Below, piece by piece: positions 19,446-26,835 of a DNA stretch of 41,000 bases (its first letter is position 1; each line of letters begins with the position of its first letter). The DNA comes from a virus, in the IMG/VR virus record IMGVR_UViG_3300034062_002216, positions 1-41,000 of that record; one strand, 5' to 3'. The notes beneath the pieces are model-generated. The model was not told the origin of the DNA, searched no databases, and saw only the letters and a program-made list of their open reading frames with translations. The position numbers were made by a program, and so were the translations under genes.

Positions 19446-21136
19446 CACACGTTCCTTGAGAGGGCGGTTTGGAACGCCTGCATGGCGGTTCGGTAGGACG
19501 CCGCCTGCGCGGATGTCAGGCCCAGACCGATTGAATAGGCCGCAATCCATGAGTTATGCCATCTGTCTACTGTGCCATTTCTATTTGCGGCGAAGACAGC
19601 AAAGGCGGCGGTCGAAGTAGCAGGCGTGATCGTAGTCGTATTTGTGGCGACGACGCTGCCGTTGTGATAGTGCGTCAGCGAAGACGCCGACTCTCGCGAC
19701 AAGATTCTGTGCCCTGCGGAGCCATGACCGTTCGCCGCAAGCGACTGCGATGCGCCCTGAAGTCCCCCGTAGTTCCCAATAACATTCGCCGTTGAGAACG
19801 AATCCGTCCCGAGATAGAACCGATTTGACGCTGTTGCGTCGTTCGCACCCATGTAGTAGCGGTTGGCGTCCACGCCGCTGCTCTGCCCGTGATACACAGA
19901 CAGGTGGCCGCTAGAAGCAGTGCCCATGTCGTTCACCGACAGCCCGGTGTTCAGGTACTTGCTCGTCCCGTTCCCGGTCAGCCCGCCGCCTGCCCCCGTC
20001 TCGTTGTAGTCGCCGCTGACGAACGGCCCCACGTTGGTGTCCACCGCGCCGCCGTACTTGATTCCAAGACTCGTCGGCCCGGTGTAGAGCGGAACGAGGC
20101 AGGCATTGAGCCCAGTGCCAGCAAACAGGTTCAAGCGGAAGAACCTGTCGCGGATACCGGCCGCGTCGATAGCGTCGCAGAACGCATTGACCGCGCTCGC
20201 CGTGCTGGCACTCACCGTGCCGCCGTTGCCATAGACGCGGTCGATCCAATCCTGCGCATCTACGTTGCTGACGACCGGCGCACCAGCCAGCGCCACGCTC
20301 CACTTGCGCGCGAGGTAAAGTTCAACCCTTCGCCGCTCCCTGTCAGGAAGGTATCGCGAGTAGGCGATCACCTCTGCGATGCGACCGTTGAGAAAGACGG
20401 TTGGCGAGTTGATTCCCCCTGCCGCTTGGTTGTTTCGCCGCGCACCCAGCGTGATGTTAGACCAGCCGCCGCAGTTGAATCTGTTTGTCCCGGCCATCCC
20501 CCTTCCGCTGGCCCACGCCTGCTTGCGGATCGCTGACGCAGTTGCAGAATGCGACAAGCACTGCGAGGCAACGTGCGGGACGTTCGCAGTGATGTCTCCG
20601 CCTGCACCGGAGCGGCCTTGAAGGTCTACGTTTGTAAACGAACGAGTTGTGTCTGCGGCGTAAGTCGGCAAGCCAGACGCTGCGACTTGAAGGCCAGCGA
20701 TGTTGGCAAAGCCCGTCAGGTTCTGCGCCTGCGCGTTCGTTGTGTCTCCTCCATGGCTGAACTCATAAGTGATTCCGCCGGTCAGTGAGTTTTGCTGATG
20801 CACCGTCAGGATCGACAGGTCGTCCGAAGTCAGTCCCGGCTGTCTCCAGATGTTGTCGTCGGTGCCGTCGAAGTTCAGGCAGGGCTTGGACGAGATGCCG
20901 GTCAGGTTGAGCGTCGGCCTGCTGGCGGCGATGCCTTGCGTGAGGTGTCGTCCGTTCCCACTCTTGTCCCCCCAGTACCCCACCGGATCGCTGGTCGCGG
21001 TGGCGGGAGCTGTGCCGTCGCTGTTCTGGAACAGCGTGGACGAATCGCTCGCGTCCAGCCACAGCGCGAGGCCGCTGATCTGTCGCGGGTTGAATCCGCT
21101 GCTCGCCGGTCGGAGGGTGCGTGGGGAGAGGGGCAT
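19445..21136 (-). CDS. Tail fibre protein with LamG/concanavalin A-like domain
   Basis: A 563-residue protein. Residues about 15-285 form a LamG-like beta-sandwich: ISGLALWLDASDSSTLF, VGYWGDKSGNGRHLTQ, LNFDGTDDNIW, and NGRIAEVIAYSRYLPDRERR near its end. After a linker, a second glycine- and asparagine-rich region (about 300-563) ends with AYSIGLGLTSAQAASYRTAM, a typical end of phage tail proteins. Such domains bind surface glycans, so it probably recognises the host receptor. It is linked by TGATG overlaps to its neighbours. Confidence 0.85.
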   Translation of the reverse strand: MPLSPRTLRPASSGFNPRQISGLALWLDASDSSTLFQNSDGTAPATATSDPVGYWGDKSGNGRHLTQGIAASRPTLNLTGISSKPCLNFDGTDDNIWRQPGLTSDDLSILTVHQQNSLTGGITYEFSHGGDTTNAQAQNLTGFANIAGLQVAASGLPTYAADTTRSFTNVDLQGRSGAGGDITANVPHVASQCLSHSATASAIRKQAWASGRGMAGTNRFNCGGWSNITLGARRNNQAAGGINSPTVFLNGRIAEVIAYSRYLPDRERRRVELYLARKWSVALAGAPVVSNVDAQDWIDRVYGNGGTVSASTASAVNAFCDAIDAAGIRDRFFRLNLFAGTGLNACLVPLYTGPTSLGIKYGGAVDTNVGPFVSGDYNETGAGGGLTGNGTSKYLNTGLSVNDMGTASSGHLSVYHGQSSGVDANRYYMGANDATASNRFYLGTDSFSTANVIGNYGGLQGASQSLAANGHGSAGHRILSRESASSLTHYHNGSVVATNTTTITPATSTAAFAVFAANRNGTVDRWHNSWIAAYSIGLGLTSAQAASYRTAMQAFQTALSRNV

Positions 21137-21408
21137 CAGGAAATCTCGTAGGCAGTGAGTATGCCGTTGGTAAACGTGAGTAGATGCGATGAACCAAGGC
21201 CGTTGTCGAAGATGCTGATGACCCCGGTGTATCCGCCGGGGATGGACTTCACCGACCCGTCCGCCGACTTGTAGAGCATTTTCCCGTCGGCCGAGTTGAG
21301 CGCGACCTCGCCCGTTCGCAGGCCGGCAGCGCCGATCGACTCAAGTGGAGTCGCGGAGTGCTTCAGCCGCACCTTGCCGCCGGTTGTCGAAGAGTCTTTC
21401 CACGGCAT
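21136..21408 (-). CDS. Small tail-fibre associated protein
   Basis: A 90-residue protein. TGEVALNSADGKMLYKSADG is the G-E-x-A-x-N-x-x-D-G-K-x-x-Y-K pattern typical of tail-fibre N-terminal and tropism-determinant segments. The C-terminus, ISIFDNGLGSSHLLTFTNG, is beta-rich. It probably forms part of the distal tail or links the fibre to the tail tip. Confidence 0.75.
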   Translation of the reverse strand: MPWKDSSTTGGKVRLKHSATPLESIGAAGLRTGEVALNSADGKMLYKSADGSVKSIPGGYTGVISIFDNGLGSSHLLTFTNGILTAYEIS

Positions 21409-21411
21409 CGC

Positions 21412-21657
21412 TTAGTTCTCCGGCTTTGCGTGGCTCTTGGGCTGAAGGGCGTACAAGAGCCTCGTCTGCTCGTTGACCGCCTCGGCGATCTCTTTCTGGC
21501 TGTCGGCGATCGTCTTCAGGAACGTCGCGTGCTGGTCAACGAGAGGAACCAAAACGTCCTGCCTCAAGACGTACCCAGCCGCCAGCGCCACAAGGGTCGG
21601 AAAACCCCACCGCTCGATGATGGTCTTGAGCGTCTCGCTCACCTCTGCACCGCTCAT
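21412..21657 (-). CDS. Small protein with one hydrophobic helix and coiled coil
   Basis: An 81-residue protein: a short N-terminal amphipathic part (MSGAEVSETLKTIIERW), a moderately hydrophobic segment FPTLVALAAGYVLRQDVLVP, and a helical tail with DSQKEIAEAVNEQTRLL. The ATG at 21657 follows the upstream stop by two bases. Its layout (one membrane segment plus a coiled coil) and its place next to tail-fibre genes would fit a holin-like or membrane-anchoring protein, but the hydrophobic stretch is short and I do not assign a lysis role with confidence. Confidence 0.6.
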   Translation of the reverse strand: MSGAEVSETLKTIIERWGFPTLVALAAGYVLRQDVLVPLVDQHATFLKTIADSQKEIAEAVNEQTRLLYALQPKSHAKPEN

Positions 21658-21659
21658 CG

Positions 21660-22016
21660 TCAGGTCTTCATCGTCACGATGCACACCGCTGCCGTCGCGG
21701 CGGCCTGACCGGCGACCAGCCGGATCGCGCCGGCGCCATAGCAGGCATCCGGCAGGGCGTAGACCCGCGCCTCAGTCGTGGACGGAGCCAGGGTGATGTC
21801 GGCCGCCGACCCGCTTGAGTCGTACAGACGGCCGAACGTGCCGACCGTGGCGTCGGAGGCCCAGACCTGAATGCTGGTGGCGGCCGTCGAGACGGTGCCC
21901 ATCTCGATCGTCCCGCCGGCAACGTCGTCCCAGCGGAGGGTGGTGGCGGCGGCTACGGCCGTCGAGAGCGTGACGCCGATCGCCTTGAACTTACGTCGAA
22001 TCTTCGGCTCGGACAT
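21660..22016 (-). CDS. Small beta-rich structural protein
   Basis: A 118-residue protein beginning MSEPKIRRKFKAIGVTLSTA and continuing as alternating beta strands (TTLRWDDVAGG, SIQVWASDATVG, ITLAPSTTEARVYALPD). The Ser/Thr/Ala-rich composition resembles small head- and tail-decoration proteins in this genome (27948-28316, 37828-38271). A near-perfect AAGGAGGT site precedes the ATG, suggesting very high expression, as for virion components. Confidence 0.7.
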   Translation of the reverse strand: MSEPKIRRKFKAIGVTLSTAVAAATTLRWDDVAGGTIEMGTVSTAATSIQVWASDATVGTFGRLYDSSGSAADITLAPSTTEARVYALPDACYGAGAIRLVAGQAAATAAVCIVTMKT

Positions 22017-22068
22017 GGCTGCGCACCTCCTTGTGCATTGCGGGCCTCTGGGGGCCACTCGTGGCGTG

Positions 22069-22614
22069 TCACAGGTACTCTTTCATTGTAGCCTTCACGG
22101 CCTCGACGAGTTCGTCCATCTGGTAGGCGTTGACGATCGTCGCATCGACGAGATCGTCGCTGACGCCGGCCTCGCTTGAGTGCCGCATCGTCTCGCCGGC
22201 AACGCACCCCGACGGCCGCACGACTCGGACGATCTTCCCTCCAGCCTCGCGGATCGCCGCCGCCTCGTTGTCGAAGCGGACGTCTGGGACGACGACGCGA
22301 CGAAAGCCTGCCCTCAGATTCACCGCGGCGCGCCGCAGGCAGATTTTGACCCATATGTCCTCGCCGATGACCTGACGGCCCCACTCAGTCCCCAGCGTCT
22401 GGAGGAGCCGGCGGGGAGACTGCCCGACCCAGTCGATCGTCTGCTCCTTCTTGCCGCGGTCGACCAGGTCAGCCTCGGGGATGCCGAACATGGCCGACAG
22501 CGCCTTGTAGAGGGGGTCGGCCAGCGGGATCGTCACCCCCAGCCCGTCGCCGCAGAGGATGTCGGCTACCGTCGTCTTCCCTGCCCCGGCGGGGCCGCAA
22601 ATGCCAATGATCAT
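22069..22614 (-). CDS. Deoxynucleoside monophosphate kinase
   Basis: A 181-residue P-loop kinase of the phage dNMP kinase type. Walker A is GPAGAGKTT (7-15); a lid-like region with SPRRLLQTLGTEWGRQ and the VVVPDVRFDNEAAAIREAGG strand-loop are the recognisable family segments. It phosphorylates dNMPs to dNDPs with ATP to feed phage DNA synthesis. Its ATG overlaps the dCMP deaminase stop, so the two enzymes form a nucleotide-supply pair inside the late operon. Confidence 0.88.
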   Translation of the reverse strand: MIIGICGPAGAGKTTVADILCGDGLGVTIPLADPLYKALSAMFGIPEADLVDRGKKEQTIDWVGQSPRRLLQTLGTEWGRQVIGEDIWVKICLRRAAVNLRAGFRRVVVPDVRFDNEAAAIREAGGKIVRVVRPSGCVAGETMRHSSEAGVSDDLVDATIVNAYQMDELVEAVKATMKEYL

Positions 22615-23093
22615 AGGTGCAAGTCTCTCCCGTCAAAGGTGATCGTCACATCCAGCTTGTCGGCGATCCACCGCGTGTTGACGCCGGCCTCGCGGAGCAT
22701 CCGCTCGCCATCCTCGACGGCCCCCAGCCACCGGGCGGGCGTCGCCTGGCGGGCGTGCAGGCTGCCGACGACGCTCTTGATGCCTGAGCAGATGATCGCC
22801 CTGGCGCAGTCGGGGCAGGCGAACCAGACGACGTACAGCGTGGCGCCGTCCGTCCGCAGCCCGCACCGGCCGGCCTCGTAGATGACGCCGCGTTCGGCGT
22901 GCTCGATGTAGCGGTACTTCGCCGGCGGTTCGAGCCTTTCCCCGCTTGCCCAGCGGCGAATCGGGTAGGCATTCGCCGCAACGACCGTCCCTCGCCTCGC
23001 CACCAGGATGGCGCCGTTCTGCGTCCTGGGGTCTTGGCTCGCCGACTTCGCCGTGCCGGCGGCCACGCGGAGGAAGTGGAGGTCGCTGCTCAT
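22611..23093 (-). CDS. dCMP deaminase
   Basis: A 160-residue zinc-dependent deaminase. The active site is HAERGVIYEA (H65, E67) and ACPDCARAI (C93, C96). It converts dCMP to dUMP, the precursor of dTMP. The start at MSSDLHFLRVA overlaps the phosphoesterase stop as ATGA. It is coupled to the dNMP kinase downstream. With a cytosine methyltransferase elsewhere, the phage appears to control its pyrimidine pool, though no thymidylate synthase is seen in the window. Confidence 0.9.
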   Translation of the reverse strand: MSSDLHFLRVAAGTAKSASQDPRTQNGAILVARRGTVVAANAYPIRRWASGERLEPPAKYRYIEHAERGVIYEAGRCGLRTDGATLYVVWFACPDCARAIICSGIKSVVGSLHARQATPARWLGAVEDGERMLREAGVNTRWIADKLDVTITFDGRDLHL

Positions 23094-24268
23094 GTGATGT
23101 GGGGGTCGGCAACGTGCATCGCCGCCATCCCGCCCTCCTGTCGGTAGATGAAAGTCTCCATGCACTGCCGGGAGCCAATGAAGCCCCCAGCCGAGTGCCA
23201 GTCGTCGGGAGGGCAGATCGTCGGCGCCGTCCTGACGATGACGCCGTCCAGCGTGTCCAGGGGCTTGTTGTTCGCCGCCGCCTGGTGGTGGAGGTGGCCG
23301 GTGTGCCACTCGCGGTAGACGCTTTCGCTCCAGAGCAGCGGCTGCTCGAGCGCCATGATCTGCGGCAGCTTGGCCTTCGCTTTGTGCCCGTGGCAGAAGC
23401 CGAGGAGATTTCTGCCGTGCGTCAGGTACTGCCGGCCGGTGAACTCGCCGTGGATCGTCACGCCCTTGTGGCGGCGGAATCGCTCCATGAGGATTCGCTG
23501 GAAGCCCCAAGTCAGGACTTCGTCGTGGTTGCCGTTGACGATGACGACGTCGGTCGGGGCCGTCTGGGCCGACTGCTCGACGACGCCTAGGAGGACGTCG
23601 GAGGCGACGTTGAGCACCTTTTGCAACCGGCCGTCCCGCTCGAGCGGCGTGCCGGAGGTCGTCGTGCCGGCGGGGGTGTCGAAGTGAAAGAGGTCACCCA
23701 GGAGGGCGATCGTGCGGCGGGCCGGGGCGTAGGTGTCGCCGGCGGCAAGGAGTTGCGTCGCGGCGTCGGTGACGCGGGCCTCGGCGATGCCCAGGTCGTA
23801 GTCGCTGCCGCCGGTCGTCTTCCCCCACGAGTAGGCGCCGAAGTGCGTGTCGGCGACGACGACGACTTGCCAGACGCCTGCCTTCGCTCTCGCCGGCCGC
23901 TTGCCCGCGGGGCGGGCGATGTCCCGGCTGGCCGCGGAAATCATCGCCTGGACGGCCTCGCGGGTGGTCGGCCCGCCGCGCGGCTTCAGGCGAACGAACA
24001 CCCGGTGCAACTCTGTGACCGTCGCGTCGCCGTCCGGTGACGACGTCGCCACCTCCCACTTGGTGGCCTCGCTGGCGGCGACCTCGAATCGCTCGAGGTC
24101 GGCCTTGATGTGGGCCAGGAGGTCTTCGACGGTCTTGATTCGCCTCGAGGTGCTGCGGGCCTCGGTGACGTCGCCTTCGTGCTTGACGGTCACCTGTTCG
24201 GATGAGGCGTCGGGCTTCGGCGGCGGCAGGCTGGCGGCGACCTCGGCGACTAGGGTCTTTCGAGCCAC
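23090..24268 (-). CDS. Calcineurin-like metallophosphoesterase
   Basis: A 392-residue protein whose C-terminal two thirds is a metallophosphoesterase. Motifs in order are VVVADTHFGAY, IALLGDLFHFD, VIVNGNHDEV, GFCHGHKAK and WHTGHLHHQ, giving the full set of Asp/Asn/His ligands for two metals. The N-terminal third is charged and helical (VEDLLAHIKADLERFEVA) and may bind DNA or a partner. Related phage proteins are putative DNA-repair or nuclease-like enzymes. The start is GTG at 24268 with GGAG seven bases upstream, overlapping the previous gene by 19 bases. Confidence 0.9.
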   Translation of the reverse strand: MARKTLVAEVAASLPPPKPDASSEQVTVKHEGDVTEARSTSRRIKTVEDLLAHIKADLERFEVAASEATKWEVATSSPDGDATVTELHRVFVRLKPRGGPTTREAVQAMISAASRDIARPAGKRPARAKAGVWQVVVVADTHFGAYSWGKTTGGSDYDLGIAEARVTDAATQLLAAGDTYAPARRTIALLGDLFHFDTPAGTTTSGTPLERDGRLQKVLNVASDVLLGVVEQSAQTAPTDVVIVNGNHDEVLTWGFQRILMERFRRHKGVTIHGEFTGRQYLTHGRNLLGFCHGHKAKAKLPQIMALEQPLLWSESVYREWHTGHLHHQAAANNKPLDTLDGVIVRTAPTICPPDDWHSAGGFIGSRQCMETFIYRQEGGMAAMHVADPHIT

Positions 24269-24495
24269 GAGATGACTCCAGAGTGGCCGATGTCGACGCC
24301 GCGGGTCTTCAGCACCTTCGCCAGTGCGAAGCCGAGGCCGGTCTTCGTCCCCATCTCGCCAGCGCGGAATGCTGCCTTGATTTGGTCGCACTCACTGCGG
24401 ACGTCATCCGGCAGTCGGTCGTACCAAGTCTGCGGCCCGCGGCTCGTCGGCAGCGCCGACCTCACCTCATCCACCAGGCTCTTCGCCTTCGCCAT
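24250..24495 (-). CDS. Small putative DNA-binding protein
   Basis: An 81-residue protein: MAKAKSLVDEVRSALPTSRG, WYDRLPDDVRSECDQIKAAF, then ALAKVLKTRGVDIGHSGVIS and a final WLERP. The C-terminal part reads as a small helix-turn-helix (A-L-A-x-x-L-x-x-R-G-V-x-I-x-x-S-G-V-x-x-W-L). The ATG shares one base with the upstream stop (TAATG). A regulatory or terminase-small-subunit-like role is possible but unproven. Confidence 0.7.
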   Translation of the reverse strand: MAKAKSLVDEVRSALPTSRGPQTWYDRLPDDVRSECDQIKAAFRAGEMGTKTGLGFALAKVLKTRGVDIGHSGVISWLERP

Positions 24496-24788
24496 TACTC
24501 CTCCGGTAGCTCGCGGAAGTTGAGCTTGAAGAGCACGCGAGCGATGTCCCTGGCGCTCACGGTGATGTGCTCCTCGCTCACGGTCGGAAAACACACATGG
24601 AGCAACTCGTGGATGATCGTCTCGCACTTCGGGCGACCCTTGAGCCGCGAGTCGATCAATAGCTTGCGTTCCAGATGCGGCGTCTTCGGGTCGGGGAGGT
24701 ACGCCCAGCCGGCGGCGCGGCCTTTCAGCCGCGTGAAGCGGAGCAGCCACTTCTGGCCCGCCACGGTGAAATGGTGGTCGTCCGGCAT
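24495..24788 (-). CDS. Small zinc metallopeptidase-like protein
   Basis: A 97-residue protein with a zinc site TIIHELLHVCFPTVSEEHI: H60, E61 and H64 form HExxH and a downstream Glu (72 or 73) may be the third ligand. LERKLLIDSRLKG before it provides the edge strand usual in compact zincins. Phage proteins of this type are annotated as putative metallopeptidases (SprT/ImmA-like shape); the substrate is unknown. It is preceded by a predicted promoter with almost no leader. Confidence 0.75.
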   Translation of the reverse strand: MPDDHHFTVAGQKWLLRFTRLKGRAAGWAYLPDPKTPHLERKLLIDSRLKGRPKCETIIHELLHVCFPTVSEEHITVSARDIARVLFKLNFRELPEE

Positions 24789-24794
24789 CTTCGT

Positions 24795-24823
24795 AGTGTC
24801 GGCCAGTAGGGTTTAGGAGTCAA
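24795..24823 (-). promoter_or_regulatory. Candidate promoter ahead of the metallopeptidase-like gene
   Basis: On the minus strand: -35 TTGACT (24823-24818), 17 bases containing CCCTAC, then a poor -10 GACACT (24800-24795). The ATG follows six bases later at 24788. The layout matches the promoters before 3384 and 2649, but the -10 box is weak. Confidence 0.3.
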
Positions 24824-25154
24824 GGGTGGTTTTGCTGGCATCGCCGCCGCCGTTCGACCCTTCTGGCAGGCCGAGGTACTTGGCCCCCACGGCGTTCAAG
24901 GCTGCCTGCCTCGCCCTGCACCCGCAGTCGCCGCCGACTAGAGCGCTGACTCGATCTTTGGTGATTCCGACCGCCGACAGGCCGGCGGCGACCATGTCGC
25001 CAAGGCCGGGCCGTGGCTGCGGGTAGGCCGGGTGCGTCTCGTCCACCGTGATCGTGTCGCCGTCCTCGCTCACGATGCACGCACGCACGGCGTCGAGCGT
25101 GGTGCCACGCTGGCGGCAGCGGGCTTCAAGATGACGGCGCTTGCAGATGATCAC
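24813..25154 (-). CDS. Small cysteine-motif phage protein
   Basis: A 113-residue protein starting MIICKRRHLEARCRQRGTTL with PAYPQPRPGLGDMVAAGLSA in the middle and GGDCGCRARQAALNAVGAKY near the end. The G-x-C-G-C-x-x-R-Q-x-x-L-N pattern is common in small phage tail-region proteins of unknown role and could bind a metal. It overlaps the upstream gene as ATGA and so belongs to the late operon. Confidence 0.75.
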   Translation of the reverse strand: MIICKRRHLEARCRQRGTTLDAVRACIVSEDGDTITVDETHPAYPQPRPGLGDMVAAGLSAVGITKDRVSALVGGDCGCRARQAALNAVGAKYLGLPEGSNGGGDASKTTLDS

Positions 25155-26467
25155 GGTAGCGGGTTCTCTTCTCGCTCACACCCGAACCCAGGCTGGAGCG
25201 GAGCATAGTACGCCGGCTCGATTTCGATTGCGTTCATGCCGTTTAGGATCATTGTGTAGTACCGAAGTTCGGTTCGTTTCAGTAGTTCGCCCGTCTTGTC
25301 CTGCCAGTTTTCGTCGCAAGGCGTGAACACAAACGCGCGATACTTGTAGACGGTGCCTGTTACGCTTGTGTAGCCGCCATCAATGCCGGTCAAGAAGTCG
25401 CCTATCTGGTTGTCGGCGCCCAAAAACGCGGCGTCTTGCCAGAGAATGATTCTGTACCCATCCTGAACGTACTGCAACGCTCTTTCGTGGTCGGCCCAGT
25501 TACAGTCTGTGCCATTTCCGTTGCAGTCGTCGATGCCGACGGGTATCTCCTCCGTCGTGAATCCCATCAGGCCGTTTGCGGCGATAAACGGGCGAGTGAT
25601 GGACGAACGGGCGCCAATAAACGGAGATGCGCCCGGCGCAAAAAACGCGGCCCCCTCTCCCGCCCTGCTGCCGGTCTGTATTCGAGAAAGCGTTTGGCCG
25701 CCTGACCCCCCAAAAAGCAAAACCCCCTGGTACCCGATGCAATCTGAAAACCACGTTGCGTTGTCGCCTGCATAGCCGGGGTTTTCCTGATCGTGGCACG
25801 GCTCGCTGCATGGCCCCACGCACTCTCCGTCGCAGCAGATTTCGTCGGCCTCGCACGGCGGGTCGTCGCAGCACGGCTCGTCGGCGTCCTGGCAGACCCC
25901 GTTGCAGCACTCTTGGCCCTCAACGCACGGCGGGTTGCACGGCGGCGGCGGCGGCGGCGGCGGCACCGCGCAGCACTCGCACTCTTCCTCGGACTCCGGG
26001 TCTTTGCAGCACCAGCAGATCCGAACCTGCGCAACGCCGTATGGGCCGCCCACCTGCGCGTTCGTCGCCCTGAACGGCACTTTTGCCAGCCAATAGGCGT
26101 CGTCGTTTGGGTCGGTGATGATTTCGATTTCGTCCGTAATGTCGTGGTCGCCTTGGATAAAGCCGAGTTGTCCGCACACGGTTGTCGTAGCAACGCCCGC
26201 AATTGTGCCGAAGTCATCGAGCGCCGAGCCGTCTAGGAGTTTGGCGCGAATCTCGCTCTCGCCCACAACAACCTTGCAGAACCGCTCGATGAGGTGGCCC
26301 TCAAGAACCTGCCCAGCGCAATCCCCGACCGGCTGCCCCTCCCCGCACCCGCCGATGCCAGGGCATTCGTCATACCACTTCGCCGGCGGGACTGAGTCGT
26401 CATATGAATACGACACCGTGCGACAGCAAGGCTTGCAGCAGCACGCGCAGTTTGGAAGCATGATCAT
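25151..26467 (-). CDS. Cysteine-rich distal tail protein
   Basis: A 438-residue protein remarkable for its cysteine content: the N-terminus MIMLPNCACCCKPCC and the central region (about 155-230) with CWCCKDPESEEECECC, a run of eight prolines and repeats such as CCNGVCQDADEPCC, CCDGECVGPC. The repeats CVEGQECCNGVC, CEADEICCDGEC look like tandem small disulfide or metal-binding knots. The C-terminal 200 residues are cysteine-poor, beginning WFSDCIGYQGVLLFGG, and probably form a folded tail domain. The ATGA overlap with the previous gene sets the start. Probably a tail-tip or adsorption protein. Confidence 0.8.
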   Translation of the reverse strand: MIMLPNCACCCKPCCRTVSYSYDDSVPPAKWYDECPGIGGCGEGQPVGDCAGQVLEGHLIERFCKVVVGESEIRAKLLDGSALDDFGTIAGVATTTVCGQLGFIQGDHDITDEIEIITDPNDDAYWLAKVPFRATNAQVGGPYGVAQVRICWCCKDPESEEECECCAVPPPPPPPPCNPPCVEGQECCNGVCQDADEPCCDDPPCEADEICCDGECVGPCSEPCHDQENPGYAGDNATWFSDCIGYQGVLLFGGSGGQTLSRIQTGSRAGEGAAFFAPGASPFIGARSSITRPFIAANGLMGFTTEEIPVGIDDCNGNGTDCNWADHERALQYVQDGYRIILWQDAAFLGADNQIGDFLTGIDGGYTSVTGTVYKYRAFVFTPCDENWQDKTGELLKRTELRYYTMILNGMNAIEIEPAYYAPLQPGFGCEREENPLP

Positions 26468-26835
26468 GCCTCGCTGCACTCCGCTGCGATCAGGTACCAG
26501 TACCCGTTCCCGCCGCGGGCCACGATCACCCACTTCCCCGTCGCGACGTTTGCGAACTTGTTCACGCAGTTTTCCAGGGTGTCCGCCGGCGTCTTCTTCC
26601 CCTCGCTCGGCGGCGTCCCCTCCTCGAAGAGCTCGATCGTCGCGAGCGTGTTTTTGTTCCATGCGGCCGTCGTCTTGCCTAGCTTGACGCGACCAGGCGG
26701 GCTCGGCATCCCCTGCAACCTCGTCGGCACCTCCGCGCCGTTCTCCTTCATCGGAGTGCCTTTGACCAACGAGATCACTTCGTTGATCTCGTTGCGCTTG
26801 TTCGGCCCGACGAAGTAGCGTTCTGGGCGTGCCAT
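26464..26835 (-). CDS. Small tail-region protein
   Basis: A 123-residue protein (MARPERYFVGPNKRNEINEV, then LIST-like basic and Gly/Pro-rich stretches, ending VIVARGGNGYWYLIAAECSE). The beta-rich C-terminus with G-N-G-Y-W-Y-L-I suggests a compact structural domain. Overlaps on both sides (TAATG upstream, ATGA downstream) place it in the tail-tip part of the late operon. No specific family. Confidence 0.75.
   Translation of the reverse strand: MARPERYFVGPNKRNEINEVISLVKGTPMKENGAEVPTRLQGMPSPPGRVKLGKTTAAWNKNTLATIELFEEGTPPSEGKKTPADTLENCVNKFANVATGKWVIVARGGNGYWYLIAAECSEA

Noticed and set aside
21412-21657. Confident holin call for the 81-residue protein
   Set aside because: The hydrophobic segment is interrupted by R, Q and D residues and no endolysin gene is adjacent.
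24495-24788. HELLH protein as a phage endolysin or lysis peptidase
   Set aside because: It lacks a signal sequence and cell-wall-binding part, and its shape fits small zincins of unknown substrate.
25938-25966. GGC triplet repeat as a microsatellite or regulatory repeat
   Set aside because: It is in frame in the cysteine-rich protein and encodes a proline run, so coding is sufficient to explain it.
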